Positions 1 through 7,623 of a stretch of DNA of 54,933 nucleotides are shown in pieces (the stretch's first letter is position 1; every line of letters begins with the position of its first letter). The position numbers and the translations under genes are program-made. The DNA is from a virus. Below the pieces are notes generated by a model. That model was not told the origin of the DNA and did not search any database. It saw only the letters and a list, made by a program, of their open reading frames with translations. The stretch spans positions 1 through 54,933 of IMG/VR virus record IMGVR_UViG_3300011440_000025; one strand, given 5' to 3'.

Positions 1-10
1 TACAACTAAT

Positions 11-1342
11 ATGGAACTAACCAAGAATCAGAAACAGATCTTTAACCTTACCGAAACTACTAACGATAATGCTTTGGTATTAGGTAAGCCAGGTGTCGGC
101 AAGTCAGTATTAATAAACGAGCTCACGATGATGGGTAACAAGTCCTATACTTTAGGAGCACCAACTGGATTAGCAGCTCTTAATATAGACGGAAGGACAC
201 TGCACTCCATCTTCAAGATTCCTGTAAGCGATGGTATTATACACCCTACCTATAACAAATATCCTACAGAGATGGATAGGGCACATGGGTTTATTAAATT
301 TCAACTCAGGACTCTTATTATAGATGAGATTAGTATGGTCCGTTGCGATATAATGGATTACATAGATCGCTGCTTAAGACATGTTAAAGGAGACGACAGG
401 CCGTTTGGAGGAATCCAAGTTATAGCATTCGGTGACTTCTATCAATTGCCTCCAGTAGTAAAAGGATACTATGACCTGAACGCTTTAAAGTTAGCTGGAT
501 ACAAGTCTCCGTTTATGTTTGACTCTAGAGTATACAGGGAAGGTGGTTTTCAAACTCGTATGCTAAACGAAGTGCTAAGACAGAAGGGTGATCCGGATTT
601 TATTGACTTACTAGATTATGCAAGGGATGGAAACGTACCACAGAAAATGCTTACTAAGTTGAATAAGTTAGTCGGCCAGCCTTACGATATTCGTATAAGG
701 TTATGTGCGACTAATAAGCAAGCGGATATAGTAAATCAAAGTTATCTTGATATGATTCCGGAACCACCAGCTATCTTCTACGCAGAAAAGTTTGGAGAGT
801 GGCCGGCTAACCCAGCTCAAGATCAACTCACGCTTAAGATAGGAGCGCAGGTTATGGTTAAAAAGAATAGGGCAGACAAACCTCCACATCTACGTGGAGA
901 ATTTGAATCTAGGATAGTAAATGGAACGCTGGGCATAGTAACTGAAATCCATGATGCCCCAAGAGACGCTGAAGATTTTGATACAGAGCAGTGGGTGCGT
1001 ATTAAAACAAACGATGGACTTGAAGCTAAGATATATACGTCCAAGTGGGAACGTAAGAAAAAGGAACAGGACATAGATGGTAAGTGGACTGAACGAGTTG
1101 TAGCTTGGTATATTCAAATGCCATTACAATTAGCTTGGGCTATAAGTATTCATAAGAGCCAAGGGCAATCGTTCGATCTTGTCCATATAGACTCTAATAG
1201 GATATTCGCACCTGGTCAACTCTATGTGGCGTTATCAAGATGTAGATCGATGGCAGGTATCTCCTTGGAGACTCCAGTAACCTATAAACAATTCATGACA
1301 GACAGAGACGTAGTAAATTTCTTTAACTTAATAACCGTATAA
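11..1342 (+). CDS. Pif1/RecD-like DNA helicase
   Basis: A 443-residue superfamily 1 helicase, probably unwinding DNA 5'-3' in phage replication or recombination. The Walker A loop GKPGVGKS is at residues 25-32 and the Walker B motif LIIDEISM at about 102-109. The C-terminal part carries SIHKSQGQSFD and QLYVALSRCRS, the helicase motifs that define the Pif1/RecD group. Length suits compact phage Pif1/Dda-type enzymes. It is the first plus-strand gene and is followed after one base by a small gene. The ATG at 11 is the earliest in frame. If the genome is circular, its promoter lies in the repeat-rich stretch at 54078-54933. Confidence 0.9.
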   Translation: MELTKNQKQIFNLTETTNDNALVLGKPGVGKSVLINELTMMGNKSYTLGAPTGLAALNIDGRTLHSIFKIPVSDGIIHPTYNKYPTEMDRAHGFIKFQLRTLIIDEISMVRCDIMDYIDRCLRHVKGDDRPFGGIQVIAFGDFYQLPPVVKGYYDLNALKLAGYKSPFMFDSRVYREGGFQTRMLNEVLRQKGDPDFIDLLDYARDGNVPQKMLTKLNKLVGQPYDIRIRLCATNKQADIVNQSYLDMIPEPPAIFYAEKFGEWPANPAQDQLTLKIGAQVMVKKNRADKPPHLRGEFESRIVNGTLGIVTEIHDAPRDAEDFDTEQWVRIKTNDGLEAKIYTSKWERKKKEQDIDGKWTERVVAWYIQMPLQLAWAISIHKSQGQSFDLVHIDSNRIFAPGQLYVALSRCRSMAGISLETPVTYKQFMTDRDVVNFFNLITV

Positions 1343-1343
1343 T

Positions 1344-1532
1344 ATGGCACGACCTAAAATAAAAAACAGCAAGAATAGTTTTAATAACTATGGACTAAAG
1401 CCTGAAGAAGATAACGAGCTTCAAGCTTTGTTAGAAGAATGCGATCTGAGTGCGGGCCAAGTGGTTCGCGCTCTTTTAAGACAGTGGATAAAAGAAGGTG
1501 GAAGAGGTGTACTTAAATACTCAACAAAATGA
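1344..1532 (+). CDS. Small ribbon-helix-helix-like protein
   Basis: A 62-residue basic protein. Residues about 17-50 (GLKPEEDNELQALLEECDL then SAGQVVRALLRQWI) follow the pattern of a ribbon-helix-helix DNA-binding domain: a short strand, a helix, a turn, and a second helix ending in an alternating Arg/Leu face. It overlaps the next gene by four bases. Palindromic sequences lie just downstream of the pair (1743-1796), so an autoregulatory role is plausible but inferred. Family assignment is by pattern only. Confidence 0.6.
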   Translation: MARPKIKNSKNSFNNYGLKPEEDNELQALLEECDLSAGQVVRALLRQWIKEGGRGVLKYSTK

Positions 1533-1738
1533 ACGAACAAGAAATTTTCTTTTTCTCTATGGTTTCCCATAAGCAAGCAAAGGATGATCCAGAGAGATAC
1601 TGCAAACTAAGAATCGAAGCTACAGACTTAGGGGCAGTATCAGCCGTATTCGAAAAGATATTCAGAGCGGATAGGGCAGGGGTTATAACTAAAGCTATTC
1701 GTAAGGCTATACTAAAAGCTGAGCTAAAGGATAACTAA
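1529..1738 (+). CDS. Small hypothetical protein, possibly DNA-binding
   Basis: A 69-residue protein that starts inside the stop of the preceding gene (ATGA overlap), so translation is probably coupled. The C-terminal half (AVFEKIFRADRAGVITKAIR) has a helix-turn-helix rhythm similar to the helices of its neighbour, but no family is certain. It ends the first plus-strand gene group before a 211-base gap with palindromes. Confidence 0.55.
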   Translation: MNEQEIFFFSMVSHKQAKDDPERYCKLRIEATDLGAVSAVFEKIFRADRAGVITKAIRKAILKAELKDN

Positions 1739-1742
1739 AGTT

Positions 1743-1766
1743 GAAAACTAAGAGTTTAGTTATAAG
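1743..1766. repeat. Imperfect AAAACTAA palindrome
   Basis: Reads GAAAACTAAGAGTTTAGTTA; the arms match the consensus GAAAACTAAA / TTTAGTTTTC seen at 54471-54492 with a few mismatches. It lies 11 bases before a better copy at 1777. Confidence 0.45.
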
Positions 1767-1773
1767 GATCTAT

Positions 1774-1797
1774 TTTAAAACTAAAACCTTAGTTTTC
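1774..1797. repeat. Palindromic 24-base repeat, copy 1
   Basis: Contains AAAACTAAAACCTTAGTTTT (1777-1796), an inverted repeat with arms AAAACTAA and TTAGTTTT. The 24 bases 1774-1797 recur exactly at 54219-54242. Exact conservation in two gene-free stretches argues for a protein-binding site rather than chance. The ribbon-helix-helix-like protein at 1344 is one candidate ligand. Confidence 0.65.
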
Positions 1798-1949
1798 GAG
1801 CCTAAAACCTAGTACGAAAACCTTCGTAATAGAGCCTTTTCGAATACCCCTCTGGCGCTGTCTAAATAGGCCCCCAGACTTTACCAGAAGCCCGTGGTTA
1901 CACGCTAGGCTAAAACCCGTAATACCCTACCTTTAAAAAAAAGTAAGCT

Positions 1950-2159
1950 ATGAAGTTAAAAGACTTAAAACCGTCAAAGGTCGTTCGTCCGTTCGTTACT
2001 ACTCCAAAACTCCTTATATATATAGAGCAAGAAGCTAAAAAGATTCTAGCCTATATAGTAGAAGTAAATGGAACGAAGAAACGATTTGAAATCAAGAACC
2101 ATAATTATTTGTTAACCTTTAAAAAATTAGTATCTTATGTCGAAAAAAATCTCAAGTGA
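1950..2159 (+). CDS. Hypothetical protein
   Basis: A 69-residue basic protein of unknown function, rich in Lys, with a likely beta strand pair (YIVEVNGTKKRFEI, about residues 35-48) and an amphipathic C-terminal helix. It begins the carbohydrate/replication module and overlaps the next gene by 23 bases. Confidence 0.55.
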   Translation: MKLKDLKPSKVVRPFVTTPKLLIYIEQEAKKILAYIVEVNGTKKRFEIKNHNYLLTFKKLVSYVEKNLK

Positions 2160-2388
2160 AAACGCATACTCCAAACATTGGAAAGACATGCCAGAGTTTA
2201 AACAAAACGATCTTAGACCTATTAAACAAATTCTTGTATCTTTTGCTACACCTGAAAGCATTGTAAAATTTAGTAAGCTGGTTGGACAGAAGGTTCTTAA
2301 GGATACCCAAAGTATATGGTATCCTCAAGTACCTAATGTACCGCTTATGAATAAAAGATGGACAGACTCTAAACCTAAGAAGAAATGA
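2137..2388 (+). CDS. Small conserved 'MPEF...SIWYP' domain protein
   Basis: An 83-residue protein consisting almost wholly of a compact domain with the signature HWKDMPEF, then Q-x-D-x2-P-x-K-x-I-x-V-x-F, then LVGQ and TQSIWYP near residue 66. From memory of phage and bacterial sequences this pattern recurs in small proteins and next to ParB-type domains in phage DNA-modification neighbourhoods; I cannot verify that here and no biochemical role is known to me. It overlaps the sulfotransferase-like gene by four bases (ATGA), which places it in the same transcription unit as the sugar enzymes. Confidence 0.65.
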   Translation: MSKKISSENAYSKHWKDMPEFKQNDLRPIKQILVSFATPESIVKFSKLVGQKVLKDTQSIWYPQVPNVPLMNKRWTDSKPKKK

Positions 2389-2984
2389 TAACCCACGACC
2401 ACAAGTTAATTTTTATACACATACCCAAGTGTGCTGGTAGAAGTATAAGCGATGCGTTTAACCAAAGATTCGATCACTTTACAGCTCGCCACTACGCTAC
2501 GGAATATCCTGAATGCTTTCACGAATATACTAAGTTTACAGTTGTCCGTAATCCATACGATAGGTTAGTGTCGCTCTTCCATTATATTAAGGAGCACCGC
2601 AGGCATTCCACAGAATCCATCTACTGCGGTATGGATTTTAAAACGTGGTTAATCAGAAATATGATAGCCTATACTAGAGAGGCAAAGAAGGACTCTCCAG
2701 AATTGGAACGCGGAACAGACGGACAAGTAGGTAGTCCATTTCAATTCGCATCCCAGCAAAGTTTTTTAGGTACTTGGGAGAAACAATTTCTGGTATTCTT
2801 TTTTGAAGATATGAAAGCTGTAGCGACCTTCCTAGAAGAAAAAGGGAATGCTAAGCTAGGGCATTTAAATTCTTCTAAGCATCATTTTTGGATGGAGTAT
2901 TACGACTTGGAACTATGTGAGTTATGTCGATACTTCCCACCTATAGTAACTGATTGCAAAGCGTTTAACTATAAGCTACTATGA
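2385..2984 (+). CDS. Sulfotransferase-family protein
   Basis: A 199-residue protein with the two nucleotide-binding elements of PAPS-dependent sulfotransferases. The 5'-phosphosulfate loop is FIHIPKCAGRSI at residues 10-21. The 3'-phosphate region is FTVVRNPYDRLVSLFHYI from about residue 51, with the conserved Arg and a Ser six residues on. The family moves a sulfuryl group from PAPS to sugars or other hydroxyl acceptors. It is short for the family, so it may be a minimal enzyme. The start overlaps the previous stop (ATGA), and its own stop overlaps the mutase start, which suggests a shared pathway. The acceptor is unknown. Confidence 0.75.
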   Translation: MITHDHKLIFIHIPKCAGRSISDAFNQRFDHFTARHYATEYPECFHEYTKFTVVRNPYDRLVSLFHYIKEHRRHSTESIYCGMDFKTWLIRNMIAYTREAKKDSPELERGTDGQVGSPFQFASQQSFLGTWEKQFLVFFFEDMKAVATFLEEKGNAKLGHLNSSKHHFWMEYYDLELCELCRYFPPIVTDCKAFNYKLL

Positions 2985-4090
2985 AGTATGATTATCTTAT
3001 AGTAGGAGCTGGAGTATTTGGATGTACTTTCGCACATGAGGTGACTAAGCATGGTTATAAGTGCCTAGTCATAGACCAGCGTAATCACTTAGGTGGTAAT
3101 ACTTACTGCCTAGACATTAATGGTATACCTATCCATAACTATGGAGCACACATCTTCCATACGAATAGTGAGCTCTTATGGAAGTATGTTAATCAGTTTA
3201 CTCGTTTCGAGCCGTTTGTTAACTCTCCATTAGCTATGCGAAACAATAGGTTATACAATCTACCATTTAATATGAATACGTTCTATCAGATATGGGGTAT
3301 CGCTGATCCGGAAAAAGCAAGGCAACAAATAATAAGTGAACTAACGGATTATATAAACCCCATTAACTTAGAACAGCAATCCACTAACTTGGTAGGCACT
3401 ACACTCTATAATTTAATTATCAAAGGCTATACCCAAAAACAATGGGGCAGACCGTGTACGGAATTACCTCCATTTATTATCAAGCGCTTACCTATACGCT
3501 ATACCTTTAATAATAATTACTTTAACGACTACTATCAGGGTATACCAGAACAAGGATACAATCCAATGATTCAAGGGATGCTAAAGGATATTCCATACGA
3601 ACTTGGGACACCCTATACTAAAGGACATGATTATAATTGTAAAAAGATAGTATACACAGGATCGCTGGATGAATACTTCGAATACTGTTACGGTGTACTT
3701 CAATACCGCTCTCTAGAATTTGAGCACCATGAGACGTATACAAAGAACCATCAAGGAACTCCAGTTATAAATTATGGAGATGTGCAGATCCCTTATACCA
3801 GGTCCATTGAACATAAACACTTCTATAGGCAATTCACTAATAATAGTAGTGTAGTTTCAAAGGAGTTTCCGATAGAATGGTCGCTGGGCAAAGAAAGGTA
3901 TTACCCAATCAACGATACCAATAACCAAGTATTGTTTTTAAAGTATACGCAACTTGCGGATAAAGAAACGAACGTAATTTTTGGAGGACGTCTTGCCGAG
4001 TATCACTACTACGATATGCATCAAGTTATTGCCTCAGCTCTCAAAGCAGCCCATAAAGAAACCAACACACGCTATGAAATGCAATACTAA
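2981..4090 (+). CDS. glf: UDP-galactopyranose mutase
   Basis: A 369-residue flavoenzyme converting UDP-galactopyranose to UDP-galactofuranose, the donor for galactofuranosyl transfer. The dinucleotide-binding loop GAGVFGCTFAHE is at residues 8-19. The second FAD motif DQRNHLGGN is at about 32-40, followed by YGAHIFHT and GYTQKQWG, both typical of the family. Length matches bacterial enzymes (about 367). It is cytoplasmic and contiguous with a sulfotransferase-like gene and a glycosyltransferase gene, so the furanose sugar is probably used by a phage-encoded transferase. Starts by ATGA overlap with the upstream gene. Confidence 0.93.
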   Translation: MKYDYLIVGAGVFGCTFAHEVTKHGYKCLVIDQRNHLGGNTYCLDINGIPIHNYGAHIFHTNSELLWKYVNQFTRFEPFVNSPLAMRNNRLYNLPFNMNTFYQIWGIADPEKARQQIISELTDYINPINLEQQSTNLVGTTLYNLIIKGYTQKQWGRPCTELPPFIIKRLPIRYTFNNNYFNDYYQGIPEQGYNPMIQGMLKDIPYELGTPYTKGHDYNCKKIVYTGSLDEYFEYCYGVLQYRSLEFEHHETYTKNHQGTPVINYGDVQIPYTRSIEHKHFYRQFTNNSSVVSKEFPIEWSLGKERYYPINDTNNQVLFLKYTQLADKETNVIFGGRLAEYHYYDMHQVIASALKAAHKETNTRYEMQY

Positions 4091-4298
4091 ATTTGCTGGA
4101 TGTTTTAACCAGGAATGTTTAAAAGATTTTACATGTAAAGATTCTCTAAGAGATGATTTATATAGCTACTCCAACGATGAAATTATATTCAAGGCCTTGC
4201 TAGGTAACAAGAATCCATACGTTGAAGAATTGGCTAAACGATTTAAATCATTTACTAACAGTACTAAGGAAAACAATAAAAAGAAAAAGAAAGTATGA
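4074..4298 (+). CDS. Small cysteine-rich protein
   Basis: A 74-residue protein if the ATG at 4074 is used; a longer open frame from 3981 would be entirely inside the mutase gene and out of frame, so the short start is preferred. Cysteines at 3, 10, 15 and 21 suggest a small metal-binding knuckle, and the C-terminus is a Lys-rich tail. Overlaps the mutase gene by 17 bases and the glycosyltransferase gene by four, placing it inside the sugar operon. Function unknown. Confidence 0.6.
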   Translation: MKCNTKFAGCFNQECLKDFTCKDSLRDDLYSYSNDEIIFKALLGNKNPYVEELAKRFKSFTNSTKENNKKKKKV

Positions 4299-5116
4299 AT
4301 CCAAGCTATCCAGTATATATAATAAGTAAGGGCAGGTGGGAGAGTCGGTACACCGCCAAGACATTAGACTATATGAAAGTGCCCTATAGAATTGTTGTTG
4401 AACCGCACGAGTATCTTAAATATGCCGCAGTTATCAATTCCAAAAAGATATTGGTACTACCTTTTAAAAATGTAGGGTGTCCTATACCAGCTAGAAATTG
4501 GGTATGGGAACATAGCATTGCTGAGGGCCATAAGCGCCATTGGATACTCGATGATAACATAAGCTACTTCTTTAGGCTCAACCATAACATGAAGATACCC
4601 GTGGACTCTGGTACCATATTTAAAATATGTGAGGAGTTTACAGATCGCTACACGAACATAGGTCTTAGCGGTATGCAGTATTTTATGTTTGCTAGTCGTA
4701 AGGCAAAACAAAATCCGTTTATATTAAATACACGAATCTATTCTTGTATATTAGTAGACAACTCATTACCTTTAAGATGGAGAGGTACATATAATGCAGA
4801 CACTGATCTAAGCATACGAGTATTACAGTCAGGATTATGTACCGTATTATTCCAAGCCTTCCTATGTGGTAAGATGCAAACGATGACCGTAAAGGGTGGT
4901 ATGACGGACTCCCATCTTAATAATGGTAGATTGAAAATGGCAGAGTCACTTAAGAGGCAGCACCCAAAGCTAGTTACTATAAAAGATAAGTTTGGCCATC
5001 CCCAACATGTAGTTGACTATAGCGCATTTAAGGATAACAAACTTATTTTTAAAAAAGGAATTAATATAAAAGACGGAATAAACAATTATGGACTTGAACT
5101 AATTAAACTACACTAA
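4295..5116 (+). CDS. TET-associated-type glycosyltransferase (copy 1)
   Basis: A 273-residue GT-A-like protein. It shows the pattern I know from the TET-associated glycosyltransferase (TAGT) family: N-terminal VYIISKGRW, VVEPHEY at about 34-40, PARNWVWEHS at 65-74, and RHWILDDNI at 81-89 with the acidic pair D86/D87 as the likely metal and nucleotide-sugar site. A downstream NADTDLS element is probably the acceptor-side acidic patch. The family was proposed from comparative genomics to glycosylate hydroxymethylated bases in phage DNA. Located directly after the mutase genes and four bases before the polymerase. A paralogue is at 6836. Substrate and acceptor are not visible from sequence. Confidence 0.75.
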   Translation: MNPSYPVYIISKGRWESRYTAKTLDYMKVPYRIVVEPHEYLKYAAVINSKKILVLPFKNVGCPIPARNWVWEHSIAEGHKRHWILDDNISYFFRLNHNMKIPVDSGTIFKICEEFTDRYTNIGLSGMQYFMFASRKAKQNPFILNTRIYSCILVDNSLPLRWRGTYNADTDLSIRVLQSGLCTVLFQAFLCGKMQTMTVKGGMTDSHLNNGRLKMAESLKRQHPKLVTIKDKFGHPQHVVDYSAFKDNKLIFKKGINIKDGINNYGLELIKLH

Positions 5117-5120
5117 ACCC

Positions 5121-6833
5121 ATGGGAAATTTTATAGCAGTAGACATCGAAACAACCGGACTCCATCCGATACCTGGTAAGTCAAAGATATTTTGCATTAC
5201 TCGTAACGATGGAAAAAGAATGACGCTCCACGAAAACATAAAAGATATACAGCACGAGTTGGAAGATCCATCTATTATTAAAATAATTCATAATGCAAAG
5301 TTTGATTGCCTCTGGTTAAAACGAATGCATGGAATAACAGTAACTAATATATGGGACACGAGAGTAATGGAACAAGTTATACTGGGAGAGAATTTACCAC
5401 GGCGTGAAAAAAACGTCGAAAAATTAAAGGAGCTCAGTTCGTCTCTTCTATGGACACTCCAGCGGTATGGTTTACCAGCACTCGAAAATAAAGAAATGGG
5501 AAAGTCATTTACTGAACGTCCTATAGATAAACCACTTACACAAGCTGAACGAGATTATGCTATAAACGACGTGCGCCATCTTCCTCAATTAATGGTAGCT
5601 CAGATAAGTAGAATACAAAAGCTTGGACTACAGAAGGTAGCTGCCCTTGAAAATAAGTTAGTTGAAGTACTTGTCGATATGGAGGACAGGGGCATTGGCT
5701 TCGATAAGAGTATTTGGTTGGGTATAGCGAGACAATATACACAGGAATCAAAAGACTTATTAAAACGACTACCATCTGATGTTGCTAACTGGGACAGCCC
5801 ATCGCAAGTAAAAAAATACTTTGCTAAGCAAGGGGTGTTAATAGAATCCTATAACGAGCTTGAAGAGTTGGGTCCACGATACAATAATCCTATACTAAAT
5901 AAGTTTATTGAATACCGCGCATACTATAAAAACTTAACAACTTATGGAAGTAGTTGGTTAGTAGATGATGAGAAAGGTAGTACATTAGATCCTGATGGGA
6001 GAGTCAGAACACGTTATGAGCAAGTAATGAATACAGGTAGGTTATCTTCAGCCCATCCCAACCTACAACAAATTCCCGCAAACACTTTACACCGCACCGC
6101 TTTTATACCTAAGAAAGGACACGCGTTTATTATCGCAGATTTTAGTAACCAAGAAATCGGTATAGCAGCTGCCGCATCCAAAGAGAAGATATGGATAGAT
6201 ACTTTATTAAGGAGAGATGATATACATAGTCTTACAGCAAGTATAATATATCCAGAGAGATGGGCAAAGGGAAAAGAAAAAAAGTGCGCCTTTCCTAAAA
6301 AATGTAAATGCCCACATCACTTAGCTCAACGACAAGATGGAAAAGTATTTAATTTTAAAATACTGTATGGCTCTGGACCTAAATCTATTGCCGAGTATTT
6401 ACAGATACCATACTATGACGGGGTGGCTGTACTAAGTAAATTCAAAAGAGTCGTTCCATCCCTCACAAATTGGTTAAACACTAACGTAAAGAATAGCATT
6501 AAAGAAAGGATATCATATAGTGCAGATAAGTATAGACGTAGGCGGACGTTGAGGGATCCAGAAGATTGGATGGTCAGAACAGTAGCCATGAATAACCCTA
6601 TTCAAAGTTGTGGCGCTAACATGATCAAGCTAGCGATGGTATCACTTCCTAAAGGAGCACCTATAGTATTATCAGAACATGACTCGCTTGTTCTAGAGGT
6701 ACCCAAGAAAGATGTGAAGAAGTGGTCGAAGATACTCAAAACGACTATGGAAAAGGCAGCTGACCATTGCACAGATATAGTTGGTTTAATAGAGGCAAAA
6801 CCAAGAGAGGCATATAATTTACTTAAAGACTAA
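5121..6833 (+). CDS. polA: DNA polymerase I (family A) with 3'-5' exonuclease
   Basis: A 570-residue replicative polymerase. The N-terminal DEDDy exonuclease has VDIETTG at 7-13, HNAKFD at 57-62 and YAIND at 146-150. The polymerase has motif A IIADFSNQE (D340), motif B R404/K408/F412/YG416-417 and motif C SEHDSL (H520, D521). It lacks the 5' nuclease domain, as phage T7-type enzymes do. Between motifs A and B is a Cys/His-rich insert (C389, C395, C397, H399, H400) that could bind zinc; I recall similar inserts in other Bacteroidota phage polymerases. It sits between two related glycosyltransferase genes, an unusual position. Confidence 0.95.
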   Translation: MGNFIAVDIETTGLHPIPGKSKIFCITRNDGKRMTLHENIKDIQHELEDPSIIKIIHNAKFDCLWLKRMHGITVTNIWDTRVMEQVILGENLPRREKNVEKLKELSSSLLWTLQRYGLPALENKEMGKSFTERPIDKPLTQAERDYAINDVRHLPQLMVAQISRIQKLGLQKVAALENKLVEVLVDMEDRGIGFDKSIWLGIARQYTQESKDLLKRLPSDVANWDSPSQVKKYFAKQGVLIESYNELEELGPRYNNPILNKFIEYRAYYKNLTTYGSSWLVDDEKGSTLDPDGRVRTRYEQVMNTGRLSSAHPNLQQIPANTLHRTAFIPKKGHAFIIADFSNQEIGIAAAASKEKIWIDTLLRRDDIHSLTASIIYPERWAKGKEKKCAFPKKCKCPHHLAQRQDGKVFNFKILYGSGPKSIAEYLQIPYYDGVAVLSKFKRVVPSLTNWLNTNVKNSIKERISYSADKYRRRRTLRDPEDWMVRTVAMNNPIQSCGANMIKLAMVSLPKGAPIVLSEHDSLVLEVPKKDVKKWSKILKTTMEKAADHCTDIVGLIEAKPREAYNLLKD

Positions 6834-6835
6834 AT

Positions 6836-7621
6836 ATGAAATATCCAATTTACATTCCATCTAAAGGAAGGGCAGATAACCAAAAAACAGTTAAGCTGCT
6901 CGAAGAAAACAATATCAAGAACTACAAGGTGGTAGTTGAAGAAAACGAGTATAGTAAGTACAACGAGTTTATTAGTGTTCGGAACCTTCTGAGGTTGCCC
7001 AGCTCCAACTATGGAACAGTATCCGTTGCTCGCAATTATGCTATAGAGCATTCAAAAAAGATGGGGTACACAAAGCATTGGCAACTGGATGATGACATAG
7101 GAAAAATATACCTACATGATAAAGGTAAGGTAATCCATGAAGATATAAACAAGGTGCTTTCGGATATAGAAAACACCCTAGAGAAAAAACAATTAAGTCC
7201 TATATTACTTGCTGGACTTACCACATCTGCATCCTTCTTAGCGAGTAAAACAAAGGACTATACGTTGAACACATCCCTAACTTCGTGTGTTCTTATAACT
7301 AATACACCGTTGAGGTTCCGTATAAAGATGCTAGAAGATACAGACTATCAACTACGCATACTTAAACAAGGCGGTTCCATATTAAAATTTAATAACTACG
7401 CATTTGCATACACGACTCAGCTAAAACAAATTGGAGGCTACACTAGCATATATAACGATACGGCTAAACGCATGGAAGGTTTGAAAGAATTTTTAGATCT
7501 GTATCCTGAAGTGTCTCCGGAAATTATTAAAAAGCCAAACGGTATGCTTAAGATTAAAAACATACGATTCGTATGGGCAAAATATAAAAAGAATAATCAA
7601 ATTTTACTTAAACATCTATAA
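6836..7621 (+). CDS. TET-associated-type glycosyltransferase (copy 2)
   Basis: A 261-residue paralogue of the protein at 4295, with the same ordered motifs: YIPSKGRADN at 6-15, VVVEENEYSKY near 32-42, VARNYAIEHS at 64-73, HWQLDDDIG at 81-89 (DDD instead of DDN), and EDTDYQLRILKQGG further on. Divergence outside the motifs is large, so the two probably differ in sugar or acceptor. Two bases separate it from the polymerase stop and two from the ParB-like gene. Possible sequential transferases building a disaccharide; this is inference. Confidence 0.72.
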   Translation: MKYPIYIPSKGRADNQKTVKLLEENNIKNYKVVVEENEYSKYNEFISVRNLLRLPSSNYGTVSVARNYAIEHSKKMGYTKHWQLDDDIGKIYLHDKGKVIHEDINKVLSDIENTLEKKQLSPILLAGLTTSASFLASKTKDYTLNTSLTSCVLITNTPLRFRIKMLEDTDYQLRILKQGGSILKFNNYAFAYTTQLKQIGGYTSIYNDTAKRMEGLKEFLDLYPEVSPEIIKKPNGMLKIKNIRFVWAKYKKNNQILLKHL

Positions 7622-7623
7622 AC

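Larger units (their letters stand above)
1739..1949. other. Intergenic gap with palindromes
   Basis: Gap of 211 bases without a supported ORF. Its first 60 bases hold two copies of an AAAACTAAA-type palindrome (1743-1766 and 1777-1796). The second is identical over 24 bases to a site at 54219-54242. The rest has short inverted fragments and an A-rich run before the next ATG at 1950. Likely a transcriptional control region between two plus-strand gene groups. Confidence 0.5.

Noticed and set aside
3981-4073. Upstream start for the Cys-rich gene
   Set aside because: It lies wholly inside the UDP-galactopyranose mutase gene in another frame; the ATG at 4074 gives the normal short overlap.
5560-5775. 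Minus-strand ORFs inside the polymerase and other long genes
   Set aside because: They are antisense shadows of strongly supported genes with no motif or neighbour support.
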